A DNA stretch of 64,000 nucleotides from assembly GCA_963677625.2 (NCBI GenBank), contig CAXXSW010000002.1, forward strand, positions 1 through 64,000. Reading direction: 5' to 3'. Below the pieces are notes generated by a model. It ran no database searches and was not told the DNA's origin. It saw only the letters and a list, made by a program, of their open reading frames with translations. A program made the translations under genes and the position numbers. Positions 35,184-43,798 of the stretch are shown one piece after another. The stretch's first letter is position 1; every line of letters starts with the position of its first letter. This DNA comes from UBA1351 sp963677625. GTDB taxonomy: Bacteria; Bacillota; Clostridia; Lachnospirales; Vallitaleaceae.

Positions 35184-35426
35184 ATGATTTGCAAACGATG
35201 CATGACCTTTGATGAAGAAAATCAAAAAGAGCTTCTTGAAAGATACTTAAGCAATATGGATCCTGCTATCCAGTGTTCTGATGAGGTTTATGTTAACCGA
35301 TTAAGTGCTTGTGACGCCTGTAGTCGAATGGTTAACGGTATGTGTTCTTATTGCGGGTGTTATGTTGTCATGCGGGCTAAGAAGAAGCATATGGATTGTC
35401 CTGAACCTTCAGGTAGCCGGTGGTAG
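35184..35426 (+). CDS. Small cysteine-rich protein (DUF6171-like)
   Basis: 80 residues, starting 3 bp after the arabinofuranosidase stop. Cysteines occur as CKRC at the start, CDACSRM and CSYCGCYV in the second half, and one near the C-terminus, a likely zinc-ribbon arrangement. It resembles the small Firmicutes DUF6171 proteins. Function unknown; the tight spacing implies co-transcription but not necessarily a shared pathway. Confidence 0.7.
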   Translation: MICKRCMTFDEENQKELLERYLSNMDPAIQCSDEVYVNRLSACDACSRMVNGMCSYCGCYVVMRAKKKHMDCPEPSGSRW

Positions 35427-35506
35427 AAATATTGGCTAGTGCCAGAAGAAGCTTTTTCTGTCGCTTATATGCTTAATGAAATGAATAGAATAGAATGGTA
35501 AACCAT

Positions 35507-35541
35507 GCAAAATGCGCTGTGTCCTTCACAGCGCATTTTGC
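35507..35541. terminator. Strong hairpin terminator
   Basis: A perfect 15-bp stem (35507-35521 with 35527-35541) closes a 5-nt loop, with T-rich sequence inside and behind the 3' arm. It isolates the arabinofuranosidase operon from the ECF sigma operon. The rest of the ~300-base gap 35427-35730 holds only the ECF promoter listed next. Confidence 0.85.
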
Positions 35542-35653
35542 ATTTCATAAATATATGTAGGTTTGAAATAGGAAGAATCTTAAACTAATTAACTATTTTG
35601 GGCCTCTTTTCTTCCTGAAACATCCTCTTTGTTCTGAAGTCAAAAAAATAATT

Positions 35654-35679
35654 TGAACCTTTTTTCATTTTCTCTTGTC
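35654..35679 (+). promoter_or_regulatory. Candidate ECF sigma (SigY-type) promoter
   Basis: TGAACC at 35654-35659, a 16-bp spacer and TGTC at 35676-35679, about 50 bp before the first gene of the operon. The recalled Bacillus subtilis SigY autoregulatory promoter is TGAACG-N16-CGTC, so seven to eight of ten positions agree with identical spacing. This suggests autoregulation by the sigma factor encoded in the same operon. Confidence 0.6.
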
Positions 35680-35730
35680 TTATTCATGTAAAACAAATTA
35701 AATGGGCACCTAAACATAAGGAGGAAAGAA

Positions 35731-35940
35731 ATGGAAACTAGTGAACTTATAAAATTATTAGCACCTCTTATAGTATTGCAAATGGGACTTTTGACGTATA
35801 GTTTGTTCGATCTGCATAAGAATGGGGTAAGAAATCTCAACAAGCTTGCATGGATTCTAATTATCATATTTGTTAATATGATTGGACCAATTGTGTATCT
35901 GGTTTTTGGAAGAGGTGACGGTTCTCATGGTGAAGATTAA
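35731..35940 (+). CDS. Small membrane protein, PLDc_N / YxlE-like
   Basis: 69 residues with two hydrophobic segments (~8-28 and ~38-58) and the sequence GPIVYLVFGRGDG, the hallmark of phospholipase-D N-terminal-type (PLDc_N) small membrane proteins. GGAGG precedes ATG 35731. In Bacillus subtilis the homologue YxlE contributes to negative control of SigY together with YxlC. Its 3' end overlaps the ATPase gene by 14 nt. Confidence 0.8.
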   Translation: METSELIKLLAPLIVLQMGLLTYSLFDLHKNGVRNLNKLAWILIIIFVNMIGPIVYLVFGRGDGSHGED

Positions 35941-36832
35941 GGACCTTAATAAATCTGTTGGAAGCAGAAAGATTTTGAAATCCATTAATCTAAATGTGGA
36001 AGAAGGCATGATCTATGGCTTTATCGGCCACAATGGTGCTGGAAAGACAACAACCATGAAAAGTATTGTTGGTCTGACCGGTTTTGAAACTGGTGAAATT
36101 ATCATTGATGGAGAGGTATACAAGAATAAGGTGACCACATGTCAAAATATTGGTTACTTGCCTGAAAGCCCAAGCTTCTATGGATACATGACAGGCATCG
36201 AGTATTTGACCTATGTCAGTGGAGGCCAGGAGAGAAAAATCATATTGGATATCCTAGAAAGGGTAGGCCTAGGAAAGGCAAGGAAGAAAAGGATATCTAC
36301 CTATTCCCGAGGCATGAAACAAAGGTTGGGTATGGGAGCTGCCATGATTCATAGTCCCAAGCTAATGATTATGGATGAACCTACTTCTGCCCTTGATCCA
36401 GCAGGAAGACATGAGCTATTTGATATGATAAAGAAATTAAGAGATGAGGGGTCTACCATTATTTTATCTACCCATATTCTTGATGATGTGGAAAAAGTTT
36501 CTGATCGGATTGGTATTATTAAGGAAGGTCAGGTCCTATGTGAAGATACAGTAGAGCATGTTTTAGCAAAGTATGTTCATTCAATATTTGATGTTGATTT
36601 GGGCCACAATGGGAAGAAGATAAATGACAGCATTCTTACCTGCTTAAATAAAAAAGCCTGGGTTGATCAAGTGGATTGGAATCCTAATGGATTGACTATA
36701 AGGGTTGGTGATATGGACACCGGTGAAAGTGAGATTTTAAAAGCTTTAGCTGAAACAGGATTGCCTGTTATTGGTTTTCAGAAAAGAAAGCCAACATTAG
36801 AGGAAGTCTTTATGAAGGAGATTCGTTTATGA
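35927..36832 (+). CDS. ABC transporter ATPase (YxlF-like)
   Basis: 301 residues. ATG 35927 is chosen because AGAGGTGA precedes it and the family N-terminus is MVKIKDLNKS; the open frame to 35882 is unsupported. Walker A GHNGAGKTT, signature YSRGMKQRLGMGAAM, Walker B LMIMDEPTSALDPAG and H loop STHILDDV are intact. The C-terminal ~80 residues are the usual extension of BcrA/YxlF-type exporters. Stop and start overlap with the permease gene. Confidence 0.92.
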   Translation: MVKIKDLNKSVGSRKILKSINLNVEEGMIYGFIGHNGAGKTTTMKSIVGLTGFETGEIIIDGEVYKNKVTTCQNIGYLPESPSFYGYMTGIEYLTYVSGGQERKIILDILERVGLGKARKKRISTYSRGMKQRLGMGAAMIHSPKLMIMDEPTSALDPAGRHELFDMIKKLRDEGSTIILSTHILDDVEKVSDRIGIIKEGQVLCEDTVEHVLAKYVHSIFDVDLGHNGKKINDSILTCLNKKAWVDQVDWNPNGLTIRVGDMDTGESEILKALAETGLPVIGFQKRKPTLEEVFMKEIRL

Positions 36833-37599
36833 AAACACTAATACTTGGAATAAAGAAAGAGTGGATGGAAGGGTTTAGAACAAAAAAAATCATTGGTTTA
36901 GGGGCGCTTGCCCTTTTGCTTGGAATGATGGATCCTGTTATGTTTAAACTAACACCATACCTTCTGAAGGAATTTTCAGGAATGGATGTGGATGGCCTGA
37001 TTCAACTAAGTCAGATTGCAGAAATTAAAGATTTTCACAATGATATTTACCAGCTGTTTACAGTTATTTCAGTCATCATAATTAGTAATATCTGGATCAA
37101 AGAAATTAAAGAAGAAACCATGGTAATTCCTGTTTCTAAGGGTGCTTCTATTAGCCAGATCCTTCTATCAAAGAGTTTGGTTTACAGTGGTTATTTAGTA
37201 GTGCTGATGGTGGGAACCTACTCTATAAATTATTATTATGCTGGTATGATTTTCGGATTTAGGATGGATCTCTATCAAGCAGGTCTCAGTGGTTTATATA
37301 TGGGTGTGTATTTCGCCTTTTTAGTATTTTTTATGGTAGGACTCAGCACCTTGGTTATTCATTTTGCAAGTGTGATTTTTATTACCTTGCTTTTAGCTTT
37401 TGCAGGCCCTCTCCTTGCAGAAATATTGGATGTCACGATGTTCACACCTTTTGGCTTGGTTCAGGAAGCAGGTATGTTTTCAAGGGTTGTGAATCCACAG
37501 ATTATACAAAGCATGTTAGGAAGCCTTATATTGATGGTTGGAATTTATACTTTAGGTTCTCTCATGGCAGAGAAGAAAGAAGTTTATAAATACAGGTGA
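36829..37599 (+). CDS. ABC-2 type permease (YxlG-like)
   Basis: 256 residues with six hydrophobic segments. The N-terminal KKEWMEGFRTKKIIGLGALALLLG and later IKEIKEETMVIPVSKGASISQILLSKSLV match the ABC-2 fold used with BcrA/YxlF ATPases. The ATGA overlap with the ATPase gene shows coupling. The transported compound is unknown; in Bacillus YxlFG belongs to the SigY regulon. Confidence 0.88.
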   Translation: MKTLILGIKKEWMEGFRTKKIIGLGALALLLGMMDPVMFKLTPYLLKEFSGMDVDGLIQLSQIAEIKDFHNDIYQLFTVISVIIISNIWIKEIKEETMVIPVSKGASISQILLSKSLVYSGYLVVLMVGTYSINYYYAGMIFGFRMDLYQAGLSGLYMGVYFAFLVFFMVGLSTLVIHFASVIFITLLLAFAGPLLAEILDVTMFTPFGLVQEAGMFSRVVNPQIIQSMLGSLILMVGIYTLGSLMAEKKEVYKYR

Positions 37600-37869
37600 T
37601 TAAAGAGAAAATAAGAAATTTAGTGATTATAATGCTTGTCCTGGCCTTGATTTTAAATCTTTTTTCAAAATAAAGATATGGTCATAGCCAGTGATGAAGG
37701 GTAAATCCATGGGACACTCCGTGATGTTGGAAAAGATAAATTGGTCATTCACAAGGAGCCTTAGTAGCTGAAATCTTAGGTCTATTCACAAAGAAGTGGT
37801 AGACCTGATTACTGATTTTGTTTTACAATAAGGATATAGTGTCTTTGCTGACCCATAAAGGATAAGGAT
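37596..37869 (+). pseudogene. Possible decayed coding segment with a 25-codon hydrophobic ORF
   Basis: GTG 37596 (overlapping the permease stop) opens 25 codons with a strongly hydrophobic run (NLVIIMLVLALILNLF). Behind it, DMVIASDEG-stop-IHGTLRDVGKDKLVIH is read in one frame, then EILGLFTKK and VVDLITDFVLQ-stop-GYSVFADP in others. The succession looks protein-like, perhaps an alpha/beta-hydrolase-like gene with a lipoprotein-type start. No continuous product exists. This is a weak call. Confidence 0.3.
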
Positions 37870-38394
37870 TTGGACGAGAAAAAATTAATTGAAAGGGCGA
37901 AAGAGGGACATAACCTGTCCATGAACTTTCTCCTAGAAGAAAACTATACAGCCTTATATGCTTATCTTTTAAAGATGACAGGGAATGAGGAAGTGACCAA
38001 GGATATGGTTCAGGACACCATGATTAAGGCCGTGGCCGGAATCAAGAAGTTCAGGGGTGATGCTAAGTTTTCTTCATGGCTGATACGTATAGGCATTAAC
38101 ACCTATAAGAATTACCTGAAGAAAAACAAGCTTCCTGTGACAAGCTTGGAATCAAACCTTATTAGTGGGCAAGATCTTGAAGATGAATTCGAGAAGAAGG
38201 ACCGCTTTAAGCAGGTAGTTGAATGGCTTAAGAAGGTTAAGGAACCCGATAGGACCATATTTATTCTTAAGTATTATGAAGGCTATAACTATCAGGAAAT
38301 TGCTCATATAACAGGTGTCAAGATTGGTACCTGTAAGTCGAAAATGCATTATTTGATCAACAAGATACGAAAAGAAATGGAGGTAGCAGGGTGA
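37870..38394 (+). CDS. sigY: ECF RNA polymerase sigma factor (SigY-like)
   Basis: 174 residues from TTG 37870 with AAAGGAT upstream; no better start exists. Region 2 includes YLLKMTGNEEVTKDMVQDTMIKA and KFSSWLIRIGINTYKNYLKKN. Region 4 has YYEGYNYQEIAHITGVKIGTCKS. The genes around it (PLDc_N protein, ABC ATPase, permease, zinc-type anti-sigma, small membrane protein) correspond to the Bacillus sigY-yxlCDEFG set, though here the sigma gene is fourth rather than first. Confidence 0.88.
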   Translation: MDEKKLIERAKEGHNLSMNFLLEENYTALYAYLLKMTGNEEVTKDMVQDTMIKAVAGIKKFRGDAKFSSWLIRIGINTYKNYLKKNKLPVTSLESNLISGQDLEDEFEKKDRFKQVVEWLKKVKEPDRTIFILKYYEGYNYQEIAHITGVKIGTCKSKMHYLINKIRKEMEVAG

Positions 38395-38804
38395 AAACTT
38401 GTGATGCATACCAAGAAGAAATCATGGATAGTTTTGATGAGACCTTTTATCTGAGTGATGATCTAGCTAAACACATAGAGAACTGTCCGTCATGTTCAAT
38501 TTTTTATAAGCAACTGAAGGCTCTTAATGAACAATTGGAAATGCCTAAACCATCCATTGAAATTGACCAGGACCTCATTCAAAATGCTGTCATTCAAGGA
38601 AGGAAAATCAGCGAGACAAGGTCAGTTATTAGGAATAATATTGCATTTATCCTGCTTGCTATTCTTGTATTTATTCTTGCAGGCTTGGTTGTTGGATTAG
38701 GATATGGAATGGCCCTTATAGGTCTGCAAATTATAATTGTATTTGTTTCGCCGATTATTATTCCTGTCACCATTGTAAGGCAGTTGAAAGGAGCTAGACA
38801 ATGA
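38391..38804 (+). CDS. Membrane anti-sigma factor with HxxxCxxC motif (YxlC position)
   Basis: 137 residues from GTG 38391, overlapping the sigma stop (GTGA), the usual sigma/anti-sigma coupling. The N-terminal cytoplasmic domain has HIENCPSC, the ZAS zinc motif of ECF anti-sigma factors. Two TM helices follow (~84-105 and ~108-128). It should bind and silence the preceding sigma factor. Bacillus YxlC is shorter; this one is a more canonical zinc anti-sigma. Confidence 0.88.
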   Translation: MKTCDAYQEEIMDSFDETFYLSDDLAKHIENCPSCSIFYKQLKALNEQLEMPKPSIEIDQDLIQNAVIQGRKISETRSVIRNNIAFILLAILVFILAGLVVGLGYGMALIGLQIIIVFVSPIIIPVTIVRQLKGARQ

Positions 38805-39079
38805 TTGAAGAGTTATCTGTAATTCCATGGTGGGTGTGGTTGCTTATCTTTATCATATTAACAAGTCAGGGACTTTGGGTCTTTAATGACGCTCGGAAAA
38901 AGGGATTGAACCGCTGGATATGGGGCTTGTTTTGCCTTATGAATACGCCAACGAATTTAATTATCTATCTTCTAGTTTCACGTGCGATTCAAAAAGAAAG
39001 TCAATGTATGTCTTGTGGAAAAAAAATTAGTGGCAACTACAGTTATTGTCCTTATTGTGGGGAAAAACAAGAGAAGTAG
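38801..39079 (+). CDS. Small membrane protein with zinc ribbon (YxlD-like)
   Basis: 92 residues. Two TM segments (~11-25 and ~38-60), with WVFNDARKKGLNRWIWGLFCLMNTPTNLIIYL between, the pattern of YxlD-type proteins. A C-terminal zinc ribbon CMSCGKKISGNYSYCPYCG is added. The start overlaps the anti-sigma stop (ATGA). The order completes the sigY-like operon and the gene probably takes part in sigma control. Confidence 0.8.
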   Translation: MIEELSVIPWWVWLLIFIILTSQGLWVFNDARKKGLNRWIWGLFCLMNTPTNLIIYLLVSRAIQKESQCMSCGKKISGNYSYCPYCGEKQEK

Positions 39080-39425
39080 ATATGTATAATATTCACAAAA
39101 TATTTTTTGAAGATCATTAATTTTTCACAATTTATTCTAATAATCCTTGACGAATCTATGATCATGGTGATAGTATGTACTTAAGTTCAGAGGAATGCCG
39201 ACGGTAGATTCAATGAATTATGGCAAAATATATGGTGATATAATCATCTTTTATCTGGATTCTTTAAAGATAATGTGTAATTAGACTTTAAAGGACCAGT
39301 ACAAAGCTTATTAAGCTTTGTACTGGTCCTTTTTATGTTGACTAAGAGTTATAGAGAACATGCAAGCCTAGATTCAAACACATAACTATGTCAATAGAGC
39401 TTAAGACTTAAAAATGAGGAATGAT
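39080..39425 (+). promoter_or_regulatory. Intergenic region before the cit operon, with long terminator
   Basis: A perfect 20-bp stem (39290-39309 with 39313-39332) closes a 3-nt loop and runs into TTTT, the terminator of the sigY-like operon. The following 80 bp must hold the promoter of the citrate operon, including TTGACT at 39336-39341, but no clear -10 was found at 17 bp. It may depend on the downstream two-component system. Confidence 0.7.
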
Positions 39426-40463
39426 ATGGCGCTTACAGCAAGAACAATATCAATAGCGAACAGTAATGACTATAAAAATATGATAGACCTGTTGGCCATT
39501 CAACATATTAGGTTGGATCGAAATATTGAGAAGATTATTGGAATCTACGATGAAGATAATTTGGTAGCCTCCGGTGGAACTTTTGCTAACACATTAAGGT
39601 CCATTGCTGTGAAGCAGGAATATACCGGAACAGAAGTCATTAATCGGTTGATGTCAGAGCTCATTAATGAACAGTACAGAAAGGGAAACAGCCACTTATT
39701 CATTTATACAAAACCTGCCAGTGCCAAAAGCTTTAGCTACTTCGGATTCAAGGAACTGGTCAGAGTGGAGAAAAAGGCAGTATTGATGGAAACAGACGAT
39801 GGTGGTATAGAAGATTACATGAAGGATTTGAAAGAGATGAAGGTGGAGGGTAAGAAAATCACCGGTATCGTCATGAACGGTAATCCTTTTACCAATGGAC
39901 ATCAATACCTTATAGAGAAGGCAGCGGAAGAATCTGATCATGTCCATGTGTTTGTGGTTTGGGAGAATAGGTCCTATTTTCCGACAGAAGTCAGATATAG
40001 GTTAATCAGAGAGGGCACAGCCCATCTGGACAATGTGACCATTCATAAAGGTAATGATTACATCATATCATCAGCCACTTTCCCCACCTATTTCCTCAAA
40101 GAAGAAGATAGTGATGTATCGGTTCATGCAGAGCTTGACCTGAGAATTTTTGGTCACTACATTGCTAAAGCCTTAGGAATTACACATAGATATGTGGGAG
40201 AGGAGACTTATTGTCAGACTACAGCCTCCTACAATCTGGAAATGAAAAAACATCTGCCAGAGTATAATGTTGAGGTGGTTGAGGTAAGTCGATTGAAGGC
40301 AGAAGACAAACAAATTAGCGCTTCCCACGTACGATCCTATTTGAAGGAAGAAGAGTGGGAAAAAATCAAGAAGATCGTACCCAAAAGCACCTATGACTTT
40401 TTAAGGTCAAAAGAAGCTGAAGGGATAATCAATAATATAAGAACAAGTGATTTCAGACATTGA
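39426..40463 (+). CDS. citC: [Citrate (pro-3S)-lyase] ligase
   Basis: 345 residues from ATG 39426; the ATGAGG at 39414-39419 supplies the ribosome site, so the ATG at 39414 is not used. The N-terminal ~130 residues are a GNAT-like domain. The rest is the nucleotidyltransferase domain with ITGIVMNGNPFTNGHQYL (HxGH-type motif as TNGH) and a later ISASHVRSYL. CitC acetylates the prosthetic group thiol on CitD using ATP and acetate, activating citrate lyase. First gene of the operon. Confidence 0.93.
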   Translation: MALTARTISIANSNDYKNMIDLLAIQHIRLDRNIEKIIGIYDEDNLVASGGTFANTLRSIAVKQEYTGTEVINRLMSELINEQYRKGNSHLFIYTKPASAKSFSYFGFKELVRVEKKAVLMETDDGGIEDYMKDLKEMKVEGKKITGIVMNGNPFTNGHQYLIEKAAEESDHVHVFVVWENRSYFPTEVRYRLIREGTAHLDNVTIHKGNDYIISSATFPTYFLKEEDSDVSVHAELDLRIFGHYIAKALGITHRYVGEETYCQTTASYNLEMKKHLPEYNVEVVEVSRLKAEDKQISASHVRSYLKEEEWEKIKKIVPKSTYDFLRSKEAEGIINNIRTSDFRH

Positions 40464-40492
40464 TTCAATGTTCATGGTCAGAGGAGGATATG

Positions 40493-40789
40493 ATGGAAGT
40501 CGTCAAGGAAGGAATGGCGGGAACAATGGAGTCCAGCGATATCAATATTAGGATTTTACCCAACCCGGGAAAAGGTATTCGCATTCACCTTAAGAGTGCT
40601 GTTGAAAAACAGTATGGAGATGTGATTAGGCAAGTCATCAGAAAAACGTTGAAGAATATCGGCGTCACGGAAGCCAAGGTGGTAGCCAATGACAAGGGTG
40701 CTCTGGATTACGCCATTAAAGCAAGAGTTGAAACAGCAGCCTTTAGAGCAGCAGGCCAGGAAACCGAAGTGGATTGGGAGGTGGTTTGA
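40493..40789 (+). CDS. citD: Citrate lyase acyl carrier protein (gamma subunit)
   Basis: 98 residues from ATG 40493 (ATG 40490 adjacent), GAGGAGG just upstream. EGMAGTMESSD contains the Ser that carries the phosphoribosyl-dephospho-CoA prosthetic group, corresponding to AGTLESGD in E. coli CitD. NDKGALDYAIKARVETA is also conserved. The stop overlaps the citE start (TGATG). Confidence 0.93.
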   Translation: MEVVKEGMAGTMESSDINIRILPNPGKGIRIHLKSAVEKQYGDVIRQVIRKTLKNIGVTEAKVVANDKGALDYAIKARVETAAFRAAGQETEVDWEVV

Positions 40790-41667
40790 TGCCAAAGCTT
40801 AGACGTTCCATGTTATATATACCTGGGAATAATGCGGGTATGATGGCTGATGCAAACATCTATAAAGCAGACGCCATTATGTTTGACTTGGAGGATTCAG
40901 TTATCGTCAATGAAAAGGATTCTGCAAGATTGATGGTCTATAATGCTGTCAAAGAGATGGACTATAATGGTTCAGAGCTTGTTGTGAGAATCAACAGCCT
41001 TGAATCCGGACTTGGACAGATAGATATCAGAGCTATGGTTAAGGCTGGAGTTGATGTGATTCGTTTGCCTAAGACAGAAAGAGCTATTGATGTACTTGAA
41101 GTGGAAGCTCTCATTGTGGAAGCAGAAACAGATTTCGGCCTTGAGGTTGGAAAGACTAAGATAATGGCTGCTATTGAGAGTCCATTGGGTGTTATGAATG
41201 CCTACAGAATAGCTAAAGCAACCAAGCGGATGATTGGTATAGCCATTGGTGCAGAGGATTTTGTTACCAAGATGGGAACTAACAGAAGTGCAGATGGTTC
41301 AGAGTTAATGGTTGCAAGAAGCCAAATTCTCATGGCGGCAAAAGCTGCGAATATTTGTGCTATTGATACGGTATACTCGGATGTTGATAATGAAGAAGGC
41401 TTCCGCTACGAAGTCAAGCACATTAAACAACTTGGTTTTGATGGAAAATCTATCATTAATCCGCGACAGATCAATATTGTCCATGAGATTTTTACACCAA
41501 GTAAAGCAGAAATCAACTATGCAATCAGGGTCAAGGAAGCTATCAAAGAAGCGGAAAGTCGTAACTCCGGTGTTATTGCACTAGATGGAAAGATGATTGA
41601 CAAACCAATCGTTGAACGGGCTGATAGAATACTGACTCTTGCCACTGCAGCAGGTGTTCATAGTTAG
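40789..41667 (+). CDS. citE: Citrate lyase beta subunit (citryl-CoA lyase)
   Basis: 292 residues from ATG 40789 with GGGAGGTGG upstream. RRSMLYIPGNNAGMM and AIMFDLEDSV are the HpcH/HpaI TIM-barrel signatures, with metal ligands provided by later Glu and Asp residues (MAAIESPLGVMNAY, IAIGAEDFV). It cleaves citryl-ACP to oxaloacetate and acetyl-ACP. Close homologues act on citramalyl, but the adjacent CitD, CitF and CitX make citrate lyase most likely. Confidence 0.94.
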   Translation: MPKLRRSMLYIPGNNAGMMADANIYKADAIMFDLEDSVIVNEKDSARLMVYNAVKEMDYNGSELVVRINSLESGLGQIDIRAMVKAGVDVIRLPKTERAIDVLEVEALIVEAETDFGLEVGKTKIMAAIESPLGVMNAYRIAKATKRMIGIAIGAEDFVTKMGTNRSADGSELMVARSQILMAAKAANICAIDTVYSDVDNEEGFRYEVKHIKQLGFDGKSIINPRQINIVHEIFTPSKAEINYAIRVKEAIKEAESRNSGVIALDGKMIDKPIVERADRILTLATAAGVHS

Positions 41668-41679
41668 GAGGGGAAAGAG

Positions 41680-43221
41680 ATGATCAATACAATTGGCAGG
41701 GAAATCCCTGATGAACTTTTAGAGAAATTCGATAAAGTAGGTTATGTGAAACCATTTAATGAGTTGCCTACAAAACGTATGCGGGGTAGAAAGGTCGTCA
41801 GTGTGGGACCCAATGATAGTAAGCTACTGGATTCTATCGATGAAGCTATTGAAAAGACAGGTCTGACTGATGGCATGACCATATCTTTTCACCATCATTT
41901 TAGAACTGGCGATTACGTGCTGAATATGGTTATGGACCGGATTGCAGCCAAGGGAATTAAAAATCTTAGACTGGCTAGCAGTTCCTTGACAACAGTCCAT
42001 GAACCACTTATTGAACATATTAAAAACGGTGTTGTGACTTCCATTACCACTAGCGGTGTCAGAGGTCCTCTAGCAGAAGAAATATCCAAAGGAATCTTAG
42101 AGAATCCAATCCTTATCAGAAGCCATGGTGGACGGGCACGAAGCATTCAGTCAGGGGAGATTGAAATAGATGTAGCATTTTTAGGTGTTCCGTCAGCTGA
42201 TGAGTACGGTAATGCTTCAGGTGAAAGGGGCAAGGCCATTTGTGGTTCTCTGGGTTACGCTAGAGTGGATTCTCTCTATGCAGATAGAGTAGTTTTGATT
42301 ACAGATTGTATTTACCCGTTTCCAAATCTGCCGGGTAGTATTAAACAGGTGGATGTGGACTTTGTGGTTAAGGTGGATGCTATCGGTGATCCAAATGGTA
42401 TCGCTTCCGGTGCTACAAGATTCACCAAAAACCCTAAAGAGCTCCTAATAGCTGAAAGAGCATCAGATGTTATCATCAATTCCGGTTATTTTAATGATGG
42501 TTTCTCTTTTCAGACAGGCTCAGGTGGTACGTCTTTAGCTGTGACAAGATTCTTGAGAAAAGCTATGCTTGACCAGGATATCAAAGCCAGATTTGCTCTT
42601 GGCGGTATCACAAAGCCCATGGTTGAACTCCATGAAGAAGGCTTGATAGAACATCTATATGATGTACAGAGTTTTGATTTGGTGGCGGCTAATTCTTATA
42701 AAAAAAATAGGAAGCACCATGAAATAGAAGCTTCATACTATGCTAACCTTCATACCAAGGGATGTATTGCCAACAAACTGGATGTGGTTATCCTCAGTGC
42801 TCTTGAGATTGATACGGACTTTAATGTCAATGTCATCACCGGAGCTGATGGCATAATTCGTGGGGCTTCTGGTGGTCACTCTGACACGGCAGCATCAGCT
42901 AAGCTCACCGTTATCGTCGCACCATTGACGAGGGGAAGAATTCCAACAGTGGTTGATAAAGTACAGACAGTCATTACACCTGGAGAGACTATTGATGTTC
43001 TAGTTACAGATAGGGGTATCGCTGTTAATCCCAGACGTCAAGACATCATAGAAAAACTGGAAAATGCCGGACTTGAACTAACTACTGTAGATAAGTTATT
43101 AAAACAGGTAAATCGTATGCTAGGTGTACCGAAAAAGGTTGAATTCACTGATAGAGTGATAGGGATTGTTGAGTATAGAGACGGTACTGTTATAGACGTG
43201 ATCCGACAGGTAGCTGAATAA
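41680..43221 (+). CDS. citF: Citrate lyase alpha subunit (citrate:acetyl-ACP transferase)
   Basis: 513 residues, ATG 41680 behind AGGAGGGGAAAG. Characteristic stretches are GMTISFHHHFRTGDYVLN, FLGVPSADEYGNASGERG and IRGASGGHSDTAASAK. CitF exchanges acetyl for citryl on the ACP, regenerating the thioester each turn. Length is normal for the family. Confidence 0.95.
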   Translation: MINTIGREIPDELLEKFDKVGYVKPFNELPTKRMRGRKVVSVGPNDSKLLDSIDEAIEKTGLTDGMTISFHHHFRTGDYVLNMVMDRIAAKGIKNLRLASSSLTTVHEPLIEHIKNGVVTSITTSGVRGPLAEEISKGILENPILIRSHGGRARSIQSGEIEIDVAFLGVPSADEYGNASGERGKAICGSLGYARVDSLYADRVVLITDCIYPFPNLPGSIKQVDVDFVVKVDAIGDPNGIASGATRFTKNPKELLIAERASDVIINSGYFNDGFSFQTGSGGTSLAVTRFLRKAMLDQDIKARFALGGITKPMVELHEEGLIEHLYDVQSFDLVAANSYKKNRKHHEIEASYYANLHTKGCIANKLDVVILSALEIDTDFNVNVITGADGIIRGASGGHSDTAASAKLTVIVAPLTRGRIPTVVDKVQTVITPGETIDVLVTDRGIAVNPRRQDIIEKLENAGLELTTVDKLLKQVNRMLGVPKKVEFTDRVIGIVEYRDGTVIDVIRQVAE

Positions 43222-43245
43222 GAGAGCATAAATGGAGAGGATACC

Positions 43246-43788
43246 ATGAACAGGATTAAAGAGATGCAAATGAAGCTGTTAATGGCTAAAGAGCGAAGAC
43301 TTGAGAAGCAAACCCTTCTCTTAGATGAGTTCGGGTGCACTTTGGTGTCCTTCTCCTTAAATATTCCGGGACTTGTTAAAGATAGCCAGACATTCAGAGC
43401 TGTTCGGGATATAGGAATCCAGGACTTAGTGAATCATTGCCCTGCAGGTGCTGTAAAGCATATGGAAAGACTGGACGGTGACACAGGACCTGAAGGATAT
43501 ATAGTGCTTGATATTGAGGCGGAGAGTGTGAAAAGAATAGCTGTTAGTATTGAAATCCATCATCCCCTTGGCAGGATATTTGACATTGATGTTTTTGATG
43601 GTGATGGACAACAAATAGGTAGATCAGAAGTTAATCTACCACCAAGAAAATGTTTAGTGTGCAGTAGGGATGCCCACGAATGTACCAGAAACCAAACTCA
43701 CGGAATAGAGAACTTGATTGAATGTATAGAGCAAATGTGTACTGATTATTTTGAACAAGACAGTCTGACTGAAAAGGCTGTTGTATAG
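43246..43788 (+). CDS. citX: Apo-citrate lyase phosphoribosyl-dephospho-CoA transferase
   Basis: 180 residues. HHPLGRIFDIDVFDGDGQQI and PRKCLVCSRDAHECTRNQTH are CitX signatures. It loads the prosthetic group made by CitG onto CitD. In this locus CitX and CitG are separate proteins, with CitG 12 kb away at the operon's end. The stop overlaps the preferred region of the aconitase leader (11 bp gap). Confidence 0.9.
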   Translation: MNRIKEMQMKLLMAKERRLEKQTLLLDEFGCTLVSFSLNIPGLVKDSQTFRAVRDIGIQDLVNHCPAGAVKHMERLDGDTGPEGYIVLDIEAESVKRIAVSIEIHHPLGRIFDIDVFDGDGQQIGRSEVNLPPRKCLVCSRDAHECTRNQTHGIENLIECIEQMCTDYFEQDSLTEKAVV

Positions 43789-43798
43789 AGGAGAGACT

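Noticed and set aside
40789..43221. Citramalate lyase instead of citrate lyase
   Set aside because: Sequences alone cannot exclude it, but oxaloacetate decarboxylase, aconitase and TTT transporter genes make citrate the coherent substrate.
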